Shown here: in pieces, positions 1 to 8,161 of the stretch
Position numbering within the stretch: the first letter of the stretch is position 1
How the letters are laid out: each line of letters begins with the position of its first letter
Assembly (NCBI RefSeq): GCF_020804225.1
Contig: NZ_WJBI01000011.1
Span: forward strand, 1,631 to 42,448
DNA length: 40,818 nucleotides
DNA from: Methanosarcina sp. DH2
Lineage (GTDB): Archaea > Halobacteriota > Methanosarcinia > Methanosarcinales > Methanosarcinaceae
Reading direction: 5' to 3'
Notes under the pieces: generated by a model
The model's input: the letters and a program-made list of their open reading frames with translations, nothing else
Databases searched by the model: none
Told to the model about the DNA's origin: nothing
Position numbers and translations under genes: made by a program

Positions 1-291
1 CATGTCAATTCCGCAAGCACCTCTCTTGTTTCCGGAAAGGTCACATGGTCCGTAGGTACAGTAGCAGCACTGGTCACACATAGGGGTCAAAACAGGCTCA
101 TAGCGGTCAAGAAGAAGCAAGTTCCAGCTTCTGTAGGATGCCAGACCTGCAAGAGCAGTGGGGCCCATCGGACCTAACTCTTTTGCTTTTTCTTCAGCAG
201 CCTCCTTTGCTGCCCCTACAATGTTGTTAATAGTGATCTGAACGGATTCCAGATCTTCTATAGAAAAACTCCCGGTAGTTAGTTTGCTCAT
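1..291 (-). CDS. cdhA: CO dehydrogenase/acetyl-CoA synthase alpha subunit, N-terminal part (runs off window)
   Basis: This is the first 97 codons of the alpha subunit of the CODH/ACS complex, the nickel-iron enzyme that makes or cleaves acetyl-CoA in Methanosarcina. The visible protein begins [18 protein letters not shown] and reaches the cysteine cluster [20 protein letters not shown] near residues 73-92, which in this family binds Fe-S clusters. The start at 291 follows a strong ribosome-binding site, AGGAGGT on the minus strand (302-308), seven to ten bases upstream. The rest of the gene and any cdhBCDE operon lie left of the window. Family assignment is by recognition of the conserved N-terminus; which cdh paralogue it is cannot be told here. 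Confidence 0.95.
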   Translation of the reverse strand, partial: MSKLTTGSFSIEDLESVQITINNIVGAAKEAAEEKAKELGPMGPTALAGLASYRSWNLLLLDRYEPVLTPMCDQCCYCTYGPCDLSGNKRGACGIDM

Positions 292-690
292 GTGAGCTTT
301 ACCTCCTAAATTTGTTTAAAGTCGACTTCGCCAAGACGATTGCAATTCTGATAAGCGGCATATTCTTAATGATTATACTTTATATATCTTGCCGTCTGAT
401 TTAAAGTTACAACCGTTTAAATGACGCTTTATGGTAAAACGTTCTTAGCTCTCTATTTGAACATTAAACGCTATACCAACGTTTTTTCAAATAAAAACGT
501 TTTTATAGGGAATATTTTCTTGTAAAAGTCGTTTTTAGGGCCTGAGTTCTCTTCCAAATCCCTTTTTACGCCCTATGTCTCAAAAAAACCGTTTTTGCCA
601 ACGATTGAGACCTTAATATTGAGCAGAGGTCGCTACCGATGGATAATAAACACTAATTAAAAGTCTAAATGTACCAAATCTATATAACAT
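292..690 (-). promoter_or_regulatory. cdhA promoter and long 5' leader
   Basis: On the minus strand a TATA-like box TTATATAG occupies 687-680, preceded by an A-rich BRE-like stretch. A start site about 24 nt downstream would fall near 660 and give a leader of about 370 nt. A leader of 371 nt that controls early transcript termination has been reported for Methanosarcina cdh operons, so the agreement is encouraging. The leader contains several AACGTT/AAACG-type motifs between 420 and 600 and one perfect 16-bp palindrome at 491-506. A second AT-rich TATA-like stretch near 381-388 could be an alternative promoter. The start site is inferred. Confidence 0.6.
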
Positions 691-1688
691 TTTCTAATTT
701 GTAACACCCTATTTCGCGATGGGTAAAATGGAATGTAGATACTCAGTCTTCATAAAAAAAATCTCAGAGATCTTCTATGTAAGAAAAATCTTCAACGTCT
801 GAAGATGCTGGTTTTTTGACTTAGTATTCTTGAGCCTTAATTATTTTTTCTACGGATTTTAATATTTGTTATTAATTATTTCTTTTTTTCATACTAATAA
901 CAAATAATTTTAAAGCTTCTTCTTATCTGGGTGTCAAACTTCGCACAAATAAAACTCAAACTATTCCATATCAGCTTTTAATATATTATTCGTAATAATT
1001 ATTTAATTTATTATACTTCTCGTTCTTATAAAAATATCAAAACTTATTTATATCGGTACGTTCTCCAAATCACTTTATACAGTAAACGCTGTAAACCGTT
1101 TTTATGATTTTTTTCTGGAAATGACTACTTATAATAATTACATTTGAATATTAAATGATATATTCTTTGATTTAAATAAAATCTGCTCCAATATATAAGA
1201 AGTGCTGGGCTTATTTCCGGATACGTGATACTATTAATATCATGGAATTATATATCATTAAATGAGTTAGAGATTCAAGACTGCTTATTTCCAAAATTAG
1301 GGGTTAAAACCAATCAATTTGATTAACTCAGGGTTGCAGTTAATCTTTTTGTTTACAGGTTTTTCAAGACATGGGATTTAGAGTGAAGATTCCAGGCTTG
1401 AAGGCTTCAATGATATAAATCTGGGTTTCTGACACTGGATCAGAGTATGGAATTATTTAAGGTGGCCTTTTCAGTTTATGAAGCCTGCTATTGATCAGCT
1501 TACTTACTGGTATTTGTTCCTTACCTTATGTTTGGATAATATTCTTGTGTTTGGACGCCATTCTTGTGCTTGAATGATACTCTGATTTATTTTGAGGCAT
1601 CGCAAATTGCCTTTTATAATTCGCCTTATTAGTCAGGTGCTTTTATTCAACAATTTTATACCGGATTAAGATAGAGAGTAATTAGAAC
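691..1688. other. Gene-free AT-rich region between cdhA promoter and rhomboid gene
   Basis: About 1 kb with no convincing reading frame on either strand. It is AT-rich with many short A and T runs. A TATA-like TTTTATAAT near 1613-1621 could serve the rhomboid gene at 1689. No tRNA or repeat array was recognised. A small non-coding RNA cannot be excluded. Confidence 0.5.
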
Positions 1689-2357
1689 ATGTTTAACCGT
1701 GATACACCGTATGAGTCTCGAGGTGGAACAACTGATAGAATCAAAAGCTCTGTTTCCACAAGCCCGTCGATGGCAATCATCTTCCTATGCATAATTTCTT
1801 TCTTTCTGGAAATGGTTCCGGGCATAGGGTCTCTCTATGTAAGCGCTTTTCAGTTTGACCCGGGTTCTCTTCTGACGAGGCCCTGGACACTTGTCACATA
1901 CATTTTTCTGCACACCGGCTTATGGCATCTTTTTTTTAATATGCTTGTCCTGTACTTCTTCGGGACTGCGCTTGAGCGAAGGGTTGGGAATAAACAGCTC
2001 CTTGGGATCTTCTTTACTGCAGGAGTTCTATCTGCAATAGGATACACTTTCTTAAGCCGGCCTATTTTCAATATTTACCCCGGCCCTATGGTTGGTGCGA
2101 GCGGAGCTATCTACGGAGTCTTTGCAGCGCTTACCGTACTTGAGCCGAACCTCAGGGTATATGTTTATTTTATCCCGATGCGTTTAAAGCATGCTTTAGT
2201 GCTCTTTGCTATGTTTGATTTTCTAATGGTCAATTCTTCAGATATGATAGCCCATACTGCTCACCTGAGCGGACTCTTTGTAGGCCTCTACATGGGTTTT
2301 CGTATGAAGAAAATCCATGAAAAATATCTGAAGTCGAGGTATGCCGGCAGGTGGTGA
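1689..2357 (+). CDS. Rhomboid-family intramembrane serine protease
   Basis: This 222-residue membrane protein matches the rhomboid fold: intramembrane proteases that cut substrate transmembrane helices with a Ser-His dyad. The catalytic serine lies in GASGAIYG (Ser about 139) and the histidine in AHLSGLFVG (His about 192). An H-x4-H-x3-N pattern (HTGLWHLFFN, residues 75-84) corresponds to the conserved HxxxxHxxxN of helix 2. Six hydrophobic segments are visible between residues 27 and 205. All signature residues are present, so it should be active. The stop overlaps the start of the next gene, suggesting translational coupling. The physiological substrate is unknown. Confidence 0.9.
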   Translation: MFNRDTPYESRGGTTDRIKSSVSTSPSMAIIFLCIISFFLEMVPGIGSLYVSAFQFDPGSLLTRPWTLVTYIFLHTGLWHLFFNMLVLYFFGTALERRVGNKQLLGIFFTAGVLSAIGYTFLSRPIFNIYPGPMVGASGAIYGVFAALTVLEPNLRVYVYFIPMRLKHALVLFAMFDFLMVNSSDMIAHTAHLSGLFVGLYMGFRMKKIHEKYLKSRYAGRW

Positions 2358-2782
2358 GTCTGGAAGAGGAAGTCTTTTCTCAGGACAGGTATTATTATCC
2401 GAGACCCGGTCCAGGGGAAAAAATTCCAATTCAAATCTTAAATTTCAGGCGGGTCTTTGCAGCCTGGTCCCCAAAGCTGAAAAGTACTCTTTATTTTGAA
2501 AAAGCCCCCGAGGATCCTGAGGAAGAAGGTCTTAAAAGGGTAAGAGAAGTTGTCCTCCTTCAGGTCTATGACTGGTTCGCGGGCAAGGAAGGGTTAATAC
2601 AGCTTACGGGTCCGGAGTTCGAGCAGTTTATGGAGGTCTACGAAGCTTTCCTACATAAATTAGGGGAAATTCAGTACAGCAGGCAGAAGAAGGGAAGGAA
2701 AATTGAAAATATCTTTGAACTTCGTGAGTCTCCTTACATTATTCGGGAAGTTAAAAAAGGCCCTTTCTCCGATAAATTATAA
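2351..2782 (+). CDS. Conserved hypothetical protein coupled to rhomboid
   Basis: A 143-residue soluble, charged protein read from GTG at 2351 (a second GTG at 2354 is equally possible). It overlaps the rhomboid stop by a few bases, so the two are probably translated together. I recognise no domain. The N-terminus is Tyr/Pro-rich (RYYYPRPGPGE), the middle is predicted helical (VREVVLLQVYDWFAGKEG, then FEQFMEVYEAFLHKLGEI), and there are no membrane segments or cysteines. The tight overlap suggests a role linked to the protease, perhaps as a cytoplasmic partner, but that is inference from position only. Confidence 0.7.
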   Translation: MVSLEEEVFSQDRYYYPRPGPGEKIPIQILNFRRVFAAWSPKLKSTLYFEKAPEDPEEEGLKRVREVVLLQVYDWFAGKEGLIQLTGPEFEQFMEVYEAFLHKLGEIQYSRQKKGRKIENIFELRESPYIIREVKKGPFSDKL

Positions 2783-3214
2783 TTCTATAAAATATATATC
2801 GTGTTCTATAGTTAAAAATATTTAATTTTGAGGGGTTTAATTATTACTCAGGACTTCCGGGAAGGTGAGGTTTTTCGGTCCAAACACTCATATAGGGCAA
2901 AATTAAAACCTTTAATTGTCAAAGTATGCAAATGTTTTACTACAGAAAAGCAAATATTTAGATATAATCAGATTATTACCCGGACTGCCAGGTATCGGGC
3001 TTTAAACCTGAAAAACCGCAGTTGTAGATTCATGGTTATGGGAACTAAAGCTGCGACTTTTTGAAGGTTAAAGCAAAAACTTGTATCGGCAGGCATGAGA
3101 TAGCTGCTGGAAACTATATTGCCCTCACAGGCCAATTCTCCCTGAATCTTTGAGGGCATAAAAGTAAAAAAAGCAGGTTGAGTAAAACTGTAAGGATCAC
3201 AGAGGACATTGATA
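2783..3214. other. Intergenic region upstream of NYN gene, with hairpin
   Basis: Gene-free stretch of about 430 bp. A perfect 8-bp inverted repeat, TGCCCTCA at 3120-3127 and TGAGGGCA at 3151-3158, could fold into a 23-nt-loop hairpin in the leader of the downstream gene. A TATA-like AGATATAAT sits near 2959-2967. A 78-codon open frame at 2828-3064 has no ribosome-binding site and unremarkable composition and was not called. Confidence 0.4.
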
Positions 3215-3796
3215 ATGAAGCCTGTAAAAAGCGGACTTGATTCCATTTCTAGATACCTCCGTACTAAGAAAGAAGTTGGAAGGAGGAAAATAGGACTTCT
3301 GGTAGATGGGCCGAATATCCTCAGAAAAGAGTTTGATGTAAATCTTGAGGAAATAAGGGACGTTTTGAAGGACTACGGGAATATCAAGATCGGACGCGTT
3401 TTCCTGAACCAGTACGCCTCTGACAAGCTCGTCGAGGCTATTGAAAACCATGGACTTGAGCCCATCATCTGTTCCAGTGATGTGGATGTGCGCCTCGCAG
3501 TAGAGGGCATGGAACTGGTCTACAACCCTAATATAGATACCCTTGCAATCGTGACCCGAGATGCGGATTTCAAACCGCTCCTGAACAAAGCAAATGAACA
3601 CGGGAAAGAGACAATTATCTTCGGGGTTGAGCCCGGATTTTCCACAGCGCTCAAGAATTCTGCGGATTATGTCATTCTAATGGACAAAAACCGCATGAGC
3701 GGTTACGATGATGAAGTCGAAGGAGGAAAACTTGACGCCTCGGAGCTCGAAGATTATCAGGAAGATGAGTATGAAGAGCCTGTGGAAAAGACCTGA
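3215..3796 (+). CDS. NYN/LabA-like PIN-fold nuclease-related protein (TIGR00288 type)
   Basis: A 193-residue protein with a NYN domain, a PIN-like fold that in many members cleaves RNA in a metal-dependent way. The expected acidic pocket is visible: LLVDGPNIL (Asp31, Asn34), SSDVDVRL (Asp89/Asp91), NIDTLAIVTRDADF (Asp109, Asp116, Asp118). A short basic stretch precedes the domain (residues 14-25) and an acidic tail follows (about 165-193), both common adornments. I chose ATG 3215 because AGAGGA lies 8 bases upstream; a TTG at 3209 would add two residues. The gene converges on the methanogenesis marker 12 gene with a 33-bp gap. RNase activity is plausible but unproven. Confidence 0.8.
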   Translation: MKPVKSGLDSISRYLRTKKEVGRRKIGLLVDGPNILRKEFDVNLEEIRDVLKDYGNIKIGRVFLNQYASDKLVEAIENHGLEPIICSSDVDVRLAVEGMELVYNPNIDTLAIVTRDADFKPLLNKANEHGKETIIFGVEPGFSTALKNSADYVILMDKNRMSGYDDEVEGGKLDASELEDYQEDEYEEPVEKT

Positions 3797-3829
3797 TTCT
3801 TCTCTAAGGATGGCTCCTCTTCCCACTCT

Positions 3830-4807
3830 TTAAGGATAATCGACATCTACCCCAAGGATCTGTTTTTCTCCGGCAAAAACGTCCCTTGCTATCTCGGCAC
3901 AGCCAATTGCAGCGTGCCACTTCCCGAGGCTATTACAGTCCTGACCAAGATGTTTGCAGATCCTTTTCTGCACGTATTCTACTTCCCCTACCGAACCTGC
4001 AAGAAAGACCGCTCCGGTAACCTCATAGTCTTTGAGGAGAAGCTGCATTGAAGCAATTTCCATAGCTGCAAAAAGAGCTATGGTATCAAGGGCAAGCAGG
4101 GCAGTTTTTTCGCCTTTTTCGGCTGCATTGAGAAGTTCTTCCCTGTCCTTATAAGGGGTCATCTTCAAAGCACCTGCTTCTATAAAAGCCTGATTCGCTG
4201 TCTGGAGACCATCATCAACATTCCTTATTGCCTGCAGGTCAAGAGGTCCGTGGTGAACTCCCGGAGCAAAAATGCAGGCGTCAATTGCACCGATTACTTT
4301 TCCCGAAGCAATTGCGAGGGTCACAGTGTTGGAGCTGATATCGGAAACTACAAAGTTTTCATAGCCCAGACACCGGATATGGTATGCAATCCCCAGCTTT
4401 TCCGGGCTTGTTAGATGGGAAAATACCTTCATTCTCGGATCTACTTTACTTCCCGTGTGAAGACCAGGAAGTGCTATCGCCGGAATTCCGGAGTTTCTTA
4501 CCGCATCAAACACCCGTGTGCCTCCTCCAGTCTTTTTTCCTGCTCCTTCCGTACTCCGAAGCCCTCTTCCCTCAAGTTTTTTTAAGTCTTTGATTTCAGA
4601 AAAACCGTCTCCCATAGAGTATGTCAGAGCAATAAGGTCGATGTTTCCAGTCTCAATTCCAAACTTTTTTTCTATGGATATCAGGATTTCTTTTTCTGAC
4701 ATTGCGGCCGCTTCAGCCCTTCCGAGTTCAAATGTCAGGACTTTTTCACCCTCAATAAGTGCAAAGCGCATTGCTGTTGTTCCGTGGTCAACCCCTATGA
4801 ATGCCAA
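3830..4807 (-). CDS. Methanogenesis marker protein 12
   Basis: A 325-residue member of the ASKHA (acetate kinase/sugar kinase/Hsp70) superfamily, found nearly only in methanogens and annotated as methanogenesis marker 12. The N-terminal phosphate loop MAFIGVDHGTTAMRFALIEG is typical of the fold, as is a second glycine motif near residue 269 (GAVFLAGSVGEV) and a hydrophobic DISSNTVTLAIASGKVIGAID strand-turn around 155-175. Its substrate is not known. The start is TTG at 4807, with AAGGAG 10 bases upstream; no ATG/GTG gives a comparable N-terminus. It lies 23 bp downstream of the DUF2103-like gene, so the two probably form an operon. Confidence 0.85.
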   Translation of the reverse strand: MAFIGVDHGTTAMRFALIEGEKVLTFELGRAEAAAMSEKEILISIEKKFGIETGNIDLIALTYSMGDGFSEIKDLKKLEGRGLRSTEGAGKKTGGGTRVFDAVRNSGIPAIALPGLHTGSKVDPRMKVFSHLTSPEKLGIAYHIRCLGYENFVVSDISSNTVTLAIASGKVIGAIDACIFAPGVHHGPLDLQAIRNVDDGLQTANQAFIEAGALKMTPYKDREELLNAAEKGEKTALLALDTIALFAAMEIASMQLLLKDYEVTGAVFLAGSVGEVEYVQKRICKHLGQDCNSLGKWHAAIGCAEIARDVFAGEKQILGVDVDYP

Positions 4808-4830
4808 GTAGTAATCTCTCCTTCAACGCC

Positions 4831-5184
4831 TCAGAGGGCATTTTTTAATATCTCATTCAATTCGTTCATAATTCTGTCCCCTTCATCAGCTGTACCAACC
4901 GTTGTCACCAGCCTGACTTCCTGGAAACTTCTACCTTCAGAGAGCAATAGCCTGAGGTTCCCTCTGGCGTCAGCGCGCAGGACTTTTCCAGCCAGTTTTC
5001 CCCCTGCAACACCTTTTACGGAAATTATGGACGGAATTACTTTTTTTATTTCTGGGTGCTGGCTTACAAGCTTTACGAGTTTTTTTCCAGCTCTTCCCCC
5101 AATAATCGTGGTATGAGTTCCGCCAAGTTTATTCTTTGAAAGGTTTTGAGCGTTTTCCTGTAAGCTATCTTTATTCTCTGTCAT
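4831..5184 (-). CDS. DUF2103-like putative metal-binding protein
   Basis: A 117-residue protein with a lysine-rich N-terminus, then KLGGTHTTIIGGRAGKKLVK and a central IPSIISVKGVAGGKLAGKV, matching in pattern a small archaeal/bacterial family catalogued as DUF2103 and sometimes called metal-binding. No function is established. I use ATG 5184; a TTG at 5193 would add three residues, and neither has a convincing ribosome-binding site. A TATA-like ATTATAAATATAAA on the minus strand near 5304-5291 would give a leader of roughly 85 nt. It is the first gene of a probable operon with methanogenesis marker 12, which hints at a methanogen-specific role. Confidence 0.7.
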   Translation of the reverse strand: MTENKDSLQENAQNLSKNKLGGTHTTIIGGRAGKKLVKLVSQHPEIKKVIPSIISVKGVAGGKLAGKVLRADARGNLRLLLSEGRSFQEVRLVTTVGTADEGDRIMNELNEILKNAL

Positions 5185-5547
5185 TTTAGTCAAATCGGCT
5201 GATTTTACCTTTTTGTCGGCTCAATCTCTGTTAATGTTATATGGACTGCCTTTTCCTTATTCTCAGAAAAGTCTTTCTCTGTTTGTTCTTTTTATATTTA
5301 TAATGTATATCTATTTACGCAGTAAAGGTTCAGAGAATCCCTGATAAGTAAATTTCTTAATAAATATTTCCGGCTACAGGTATCTCCCGGCTGCGAAACT
5401 TTTTATAAAAAAATTGCCACTCAGCCAGGATTATGTAAAAAGAGTACTCCAGATGCTCAGGCAGATAAACAAATGTGCCAGGCTCTGGATATTTTCTGGT
5501 TTTTTCTTTAAAGCTGCTTTCCCGTAAAATCCGGTACTCAATCAAAA
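5185..5547. other. Intergenic region between ACT-protein gene and DUF2103 operon
   Basis: About 360 bp. It contains the presumed promoter of the downstream operon (TATA-like near 5291-5304, minus strand). A 62-codon frame at 5357-5545 on the minus strand begins with TTG, has no ribosome-binding site and resembles no family; I did not call it. Confidence 0.4.
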
Positions 5548-5997
5548 TCAGATCTTTTCAAGTTCTTTCATGCCGATTAGCTTTATACCGTTCTCTTCCA
5601 GTGTTTTTACCGCTTTCTCGATCTCATTTACCCGAACAATGAGAAGAGCTTTCTGTTCCCGGGTGACAAAAGCATAGGCGTAATCAAGGTTGATACTGGA
5701 TTCTCCGAAAACTTCCGCAATCCGGGACATGCTGCCAGGGACATCTTCCATTTCGATTCCAAGAACGCTGGTCTCTGAAACCGTGAACCCGGCATCATGG
5801 AGCACACGGTGAGCATAATCCGACCTGTCCACAACCATACGAATGATCCCGAAATCTCCTGACTCGGCAATGGTAAATGCTCTTATGTTTATGCCTGCAC
5901 TCTTCAATTTATTTGCCACGCTTGCAAGTCTGCCAGGTTTGTTTTCCGCAAAAAGGGAAATTTGTTTTATCACTTTGTCTTCCATTCCAGCACCCAT
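5548..5997 (-). CDS. Tandem ACT-domain protein
   Basis: A 149-residue protein made of two ACT domains, the small ligand-binding fold used for amino-acid sensing. Domain 1 is about residues 10-75 (KQISLFAENKPGRLASVANK, with the hallmark G-R-L turn), domain 2 about 78-145 (SVLGIEMEDVPGSMSRIAEV). No catalytic domain is attached. In methanogens and other anaerobes such a protein commonly sits beside a phenylacetate-CoA ligase homologue, as here, suggesting it senses an aromatic or branched amino acid or modulates the ligase; this is inference. ATG 5985 is an alternative start with GGTG five bases upstream. A TATA-like TTATATTATATT near 6147-6136 (minus) may give it its own promoter. Confidence 0.85.
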   Translation of the reverse strand: MGAGMEDKVIKQISLFAENKPGRLASVANKLKSAGINIRAFTIAESGDFGIIRMVVDRSDYAHRVLHDAGFTVSETSVLGIEMEDVPGSMSRIAEVFGESSINLDYAYAFVTREQKALLIVRVNEIEKAVKTLEENGIKLIGMKELEKI

Positions 5998-6350
5998 GTC
6001 CTTTTATCCCGTATTCCTTTTTAGATTTTATTCTTTTTTCTATCAAATTAATCAAGATATTTCAACTTTTTCTCTTTTCTACTTTTTCAGTTCCCTGTTT
6101 TAACTTCTCTTCTTTTCTCAATATTTTCCTCAGAATATAATATAAGTTTTTGTCTATTTTTAAGTTTACATTTGGGTTGTTTTACTAATACAAAGAACCG
6201 TTCTGGATTTAAAGGAAAAGCTTAAAAAGGAACTGGAAAAAGGAACGCCCTGAAAGAAGTAATATTTCACCTCTTTTTTCGGATATTCCTTTCTTTTTCT
6301 AAAGTTGAAACTTTTTGCCTTTTTACTTCATATTTCAAGCTGCAAAATCT
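5998..6350. other. Intergenic region between paaK-like and ACT genes
   Basis: About 350 bp, strongly pyrimidine-rich on the plus strand (6010-6120). A TATA-like element near 6136-6147 on the minus strand is the only candidate signal. No gene seen. Confidence 0.4.
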
Positions 6351-7655
6351 TCAGACCTTCCGCTTGTCTATAACCTTCTTTGATTTTCCTTCCGAGCGCG
6401 GCAGAGAGCCATGTTCCACAAGTTCTACCTCAACTGCAAGGTTCAGCACGCTTTTTAAAGCGCTTGCAATTTTCTTTTTGAGTGCCATCATGTCCGACAT
6501 CTTGTCACTGAAGGCAGACTCGTGCATTTCGATCTGGACTTTCATTGAATCGAGTGGGCCTATCCTGTCCACGATAATCATAAAGTGATTCCCTACTTCA
6601 GGAATATTCATCAAAACTGATTCGACCTGACCAGGGAAGACATTTATGCCGCGCACTATAATCATATCGTCCGAGCGCCCGCTGATGCGTGTGATCCTCG
6701 GGTGAGTCCTGCCGCATTTGCAGGGTTCAGAAAGTTTTCTGGTAAGGTCCTTGATCTTGTAGCGGATGAGGGGGTTTGCTTCTTTTGCCAGGGTGGTGAT
6801 TACGAGTTCTCCTGTCTCTCCATCGGGCACAGGTTCTCCTGTTTCGGGATTAAGAATCTCTACCAGGAACAGGTCTCCCCAGATATGGATGCCGCACTGT
6901 TCCTCACATTCTGTAAAGAGGGGACCGCTAAGCTCCGAAGTCCCGTAGATGTCATAGGCTTTAATCCCTGACTCATTTTCTATCCGTTTCTTGAGTTCCT
7001 CAGACCAGGGTTCAGCCCCGAAAAATCCCCTCTTTAATTGTGTATCGTCCCTGATATTGATGCCCTCTTTCCTTGCGATTTCAATCATGTATAAAAAGTA
7101 AGAGGGTGTGCAGGCTATAGCTGTCGTACCAAGGTCTTTCATGAGTTCAAGCTGGCGTTCGGTGTTCCCTGAACTTGTAGGGAGTACGGTTGCTCCTACT
7201 TTTTCACTTCCATAATGGGCACCGAGTCCGCCTGTAAAAAGTCCGTACCCGTAGCTTACCTGGAGGATATCATCTTTTCCTACCCCGACGGATGTGAAAG
7301 CCCGAGCCAGGGACTCTGCCCAGTCGTCAATGTCTTTGTGGGTGTACCCGACTACTGTCGGTTTGCCGGTGGTGCCCGAGGAAGCGTGGAAGCGGGCGAG
7401 CTTTGAATTAGGGACGCAAAACATTCCGGTAGGGTATGTATCTCTGAGATCCTGCTTAAAAGTAAAAGGTAATTTTCTAACGTCCTCAAGTGTCCGGATG
7501 TCTTCCGGGCGAACGCCATGTTCGTCAAACCTTTTTCTGTAAAAAGGAGAGTTCTCATACACATAATGTACGAGGTTTTTCAGTTTTTCTTCCTGCAACT
7601 TTCTCAATTCGTCTACAGGCATTGTCTCTATTTCAGGATCCCAGTATTCTGGCAT
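6351..7655 (-). CDS. paaK: Phenylacetate-CoA ligase family adenylate-forming enzyme
   Basis: A protein of 434 residues of the phenylacetate-CoA ligase branch of ANL enzymes, which activate an aryl or 2-oxo-acid-derived carboxylate with ATP and transfer it to CoA. Motifs in order: ASSGTTGKPTVVGY (P-loop-like, about residues 90-103), YDIYGTSELSGP (adenylate binding, about 235), and GRSDDMIIVRGINVFPGQVE (hinge, about 330). Cysteines in CEEQC and CKCGRTH fit the zinc-like site seen in this family. I prefer ATG 7655 with GAGCGTGA five bases upstream; GTG 7664 would add three residues. With the downstream ACT protein it resembles the anaerobe arrangement linked to aryl-acid metabolism. Substrate is not determined. 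Confidence 0.88.
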   Translation of the reverse strand: MPEYWDPEIETMPVDELRKLQEEKLKNLVHYVYENSPFYRKRFDEHGVRPEDIRTLEDVRKLPFTFKQDLRDTYPTGMFCVPNSKLARFHASSGTTGKPTVVGYTHKDIDDWAESLARAFTSVGVGKDDILQVSYGYGLFTGGLGAHYGSEKVGATVLPTSSGNTERQLELMKDLGTTAIACTPSYFLYMIEIARKEGINIRDDTQLKRGFFGAEPWSEELKKRIENESGIKAYDIYGTSELSGPLFTECEEQCGIHIWGDLFLVEILNPETGEPVPDGETGELVITTLAKEANPLIRYKIKDLTRKLSEPCKCGRTHPRITRISGRSDDMIIVRGINVFPGQVESVLMNIPEVGNHFMIIVDRIGPLDSMKVQIEMHESAFSDKMSDMMALKKKIASALKSVLNLAVEVELVEHGSLPRSEGKSKKVIDKRKV

Positions 7656-8161
7656 TTTTTTCACGCTCTGTGTTCTTTATTTTGAGACCTTTTAGTTTCA
7701 GGCCGCGTCTCTTTCGACCCTCTTTTATGTATGTCTTTCATCTCATGTCCCTTTAAGGTCATGCTTTAACGACGGCAGCTCTCATTTACCGTCTATTCGT
7801 TTCTGAAAATTGAGGTGCTCCCGGGCGGATATGAATTTCCGGTAGATATGATAATGTGAAGGTAAGTTGGATTCTCATATAAATAATACTTGTTGTTATC
7901 GAGTAAAAAAGATGTTTTTCAAATTAAATTGAGAAAAGTAATAGTATGAATATATCGAAATTAGATTAAATTGAGAAAAATAAATTGAGAAAAATAAATT
8001 GAGAAAAATAAATTGAGAAAAATAATAAGATTAATACATCGAAACTCAATTAAATTGAGAAAAGTGATAGGATATCTCGAAAAAAATGATTACTTTCAGT
8101 CAAGGAAAAAAATTATAGTTATTCTAACCATTAAACAGGTATTTTAACCGCTTTTTACTAT
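7656..8161. other. Intergenic region with promoter-like element and repeat array
   Basis: About 500 bp between the DHH gene and the paaK-like gene. A minus-strand TATA-like TTTATATG near 7884-7877 probably drives the paaK-like gene with a leader near 195 nt. The AT-rich repeat array at 7926-8080 is listed separately. No gene found. Confidence 0.5.
7926..8080. repeat. Higher-order tandem repeat: 14-bp unit nested in 42-bp unit
   Basis: Four perfect consecutive copies of AAATTGAGAAAAAT occupy 7968-8023. They are flanked by longer related units: a 42-bp unit at 7926-7967, another 42-bp unit at 8010-8051 whose head is the fourth 14-mer, and a partial unit at 8052-8080, all beginning AAATTGAGAAAA and running into an ATATCGAAA-like or ACATCGAAA-like segment. 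The three extra 14-mers together are also 42 bp, so the 42-bp phase is preserved across the array. Confidence 0.9.

Noticed and set aside
2828-3064. A 78-codon plus-strand frame upstream of the NYN gene
   Set aside because: It has no ribosome-binding site, unremarkable composition and no homology pattern.
5357-5545. A 62-codon minus-strand frame just after the ACT gene
   Set aside because: It starts only with TTG, has no ribosome-binding site, and resembles nothing known.
7926-8080. Considered as a CRISPR array
   Set aside because: The units are contiguous, with no unique spacers and no cas genes nearby.
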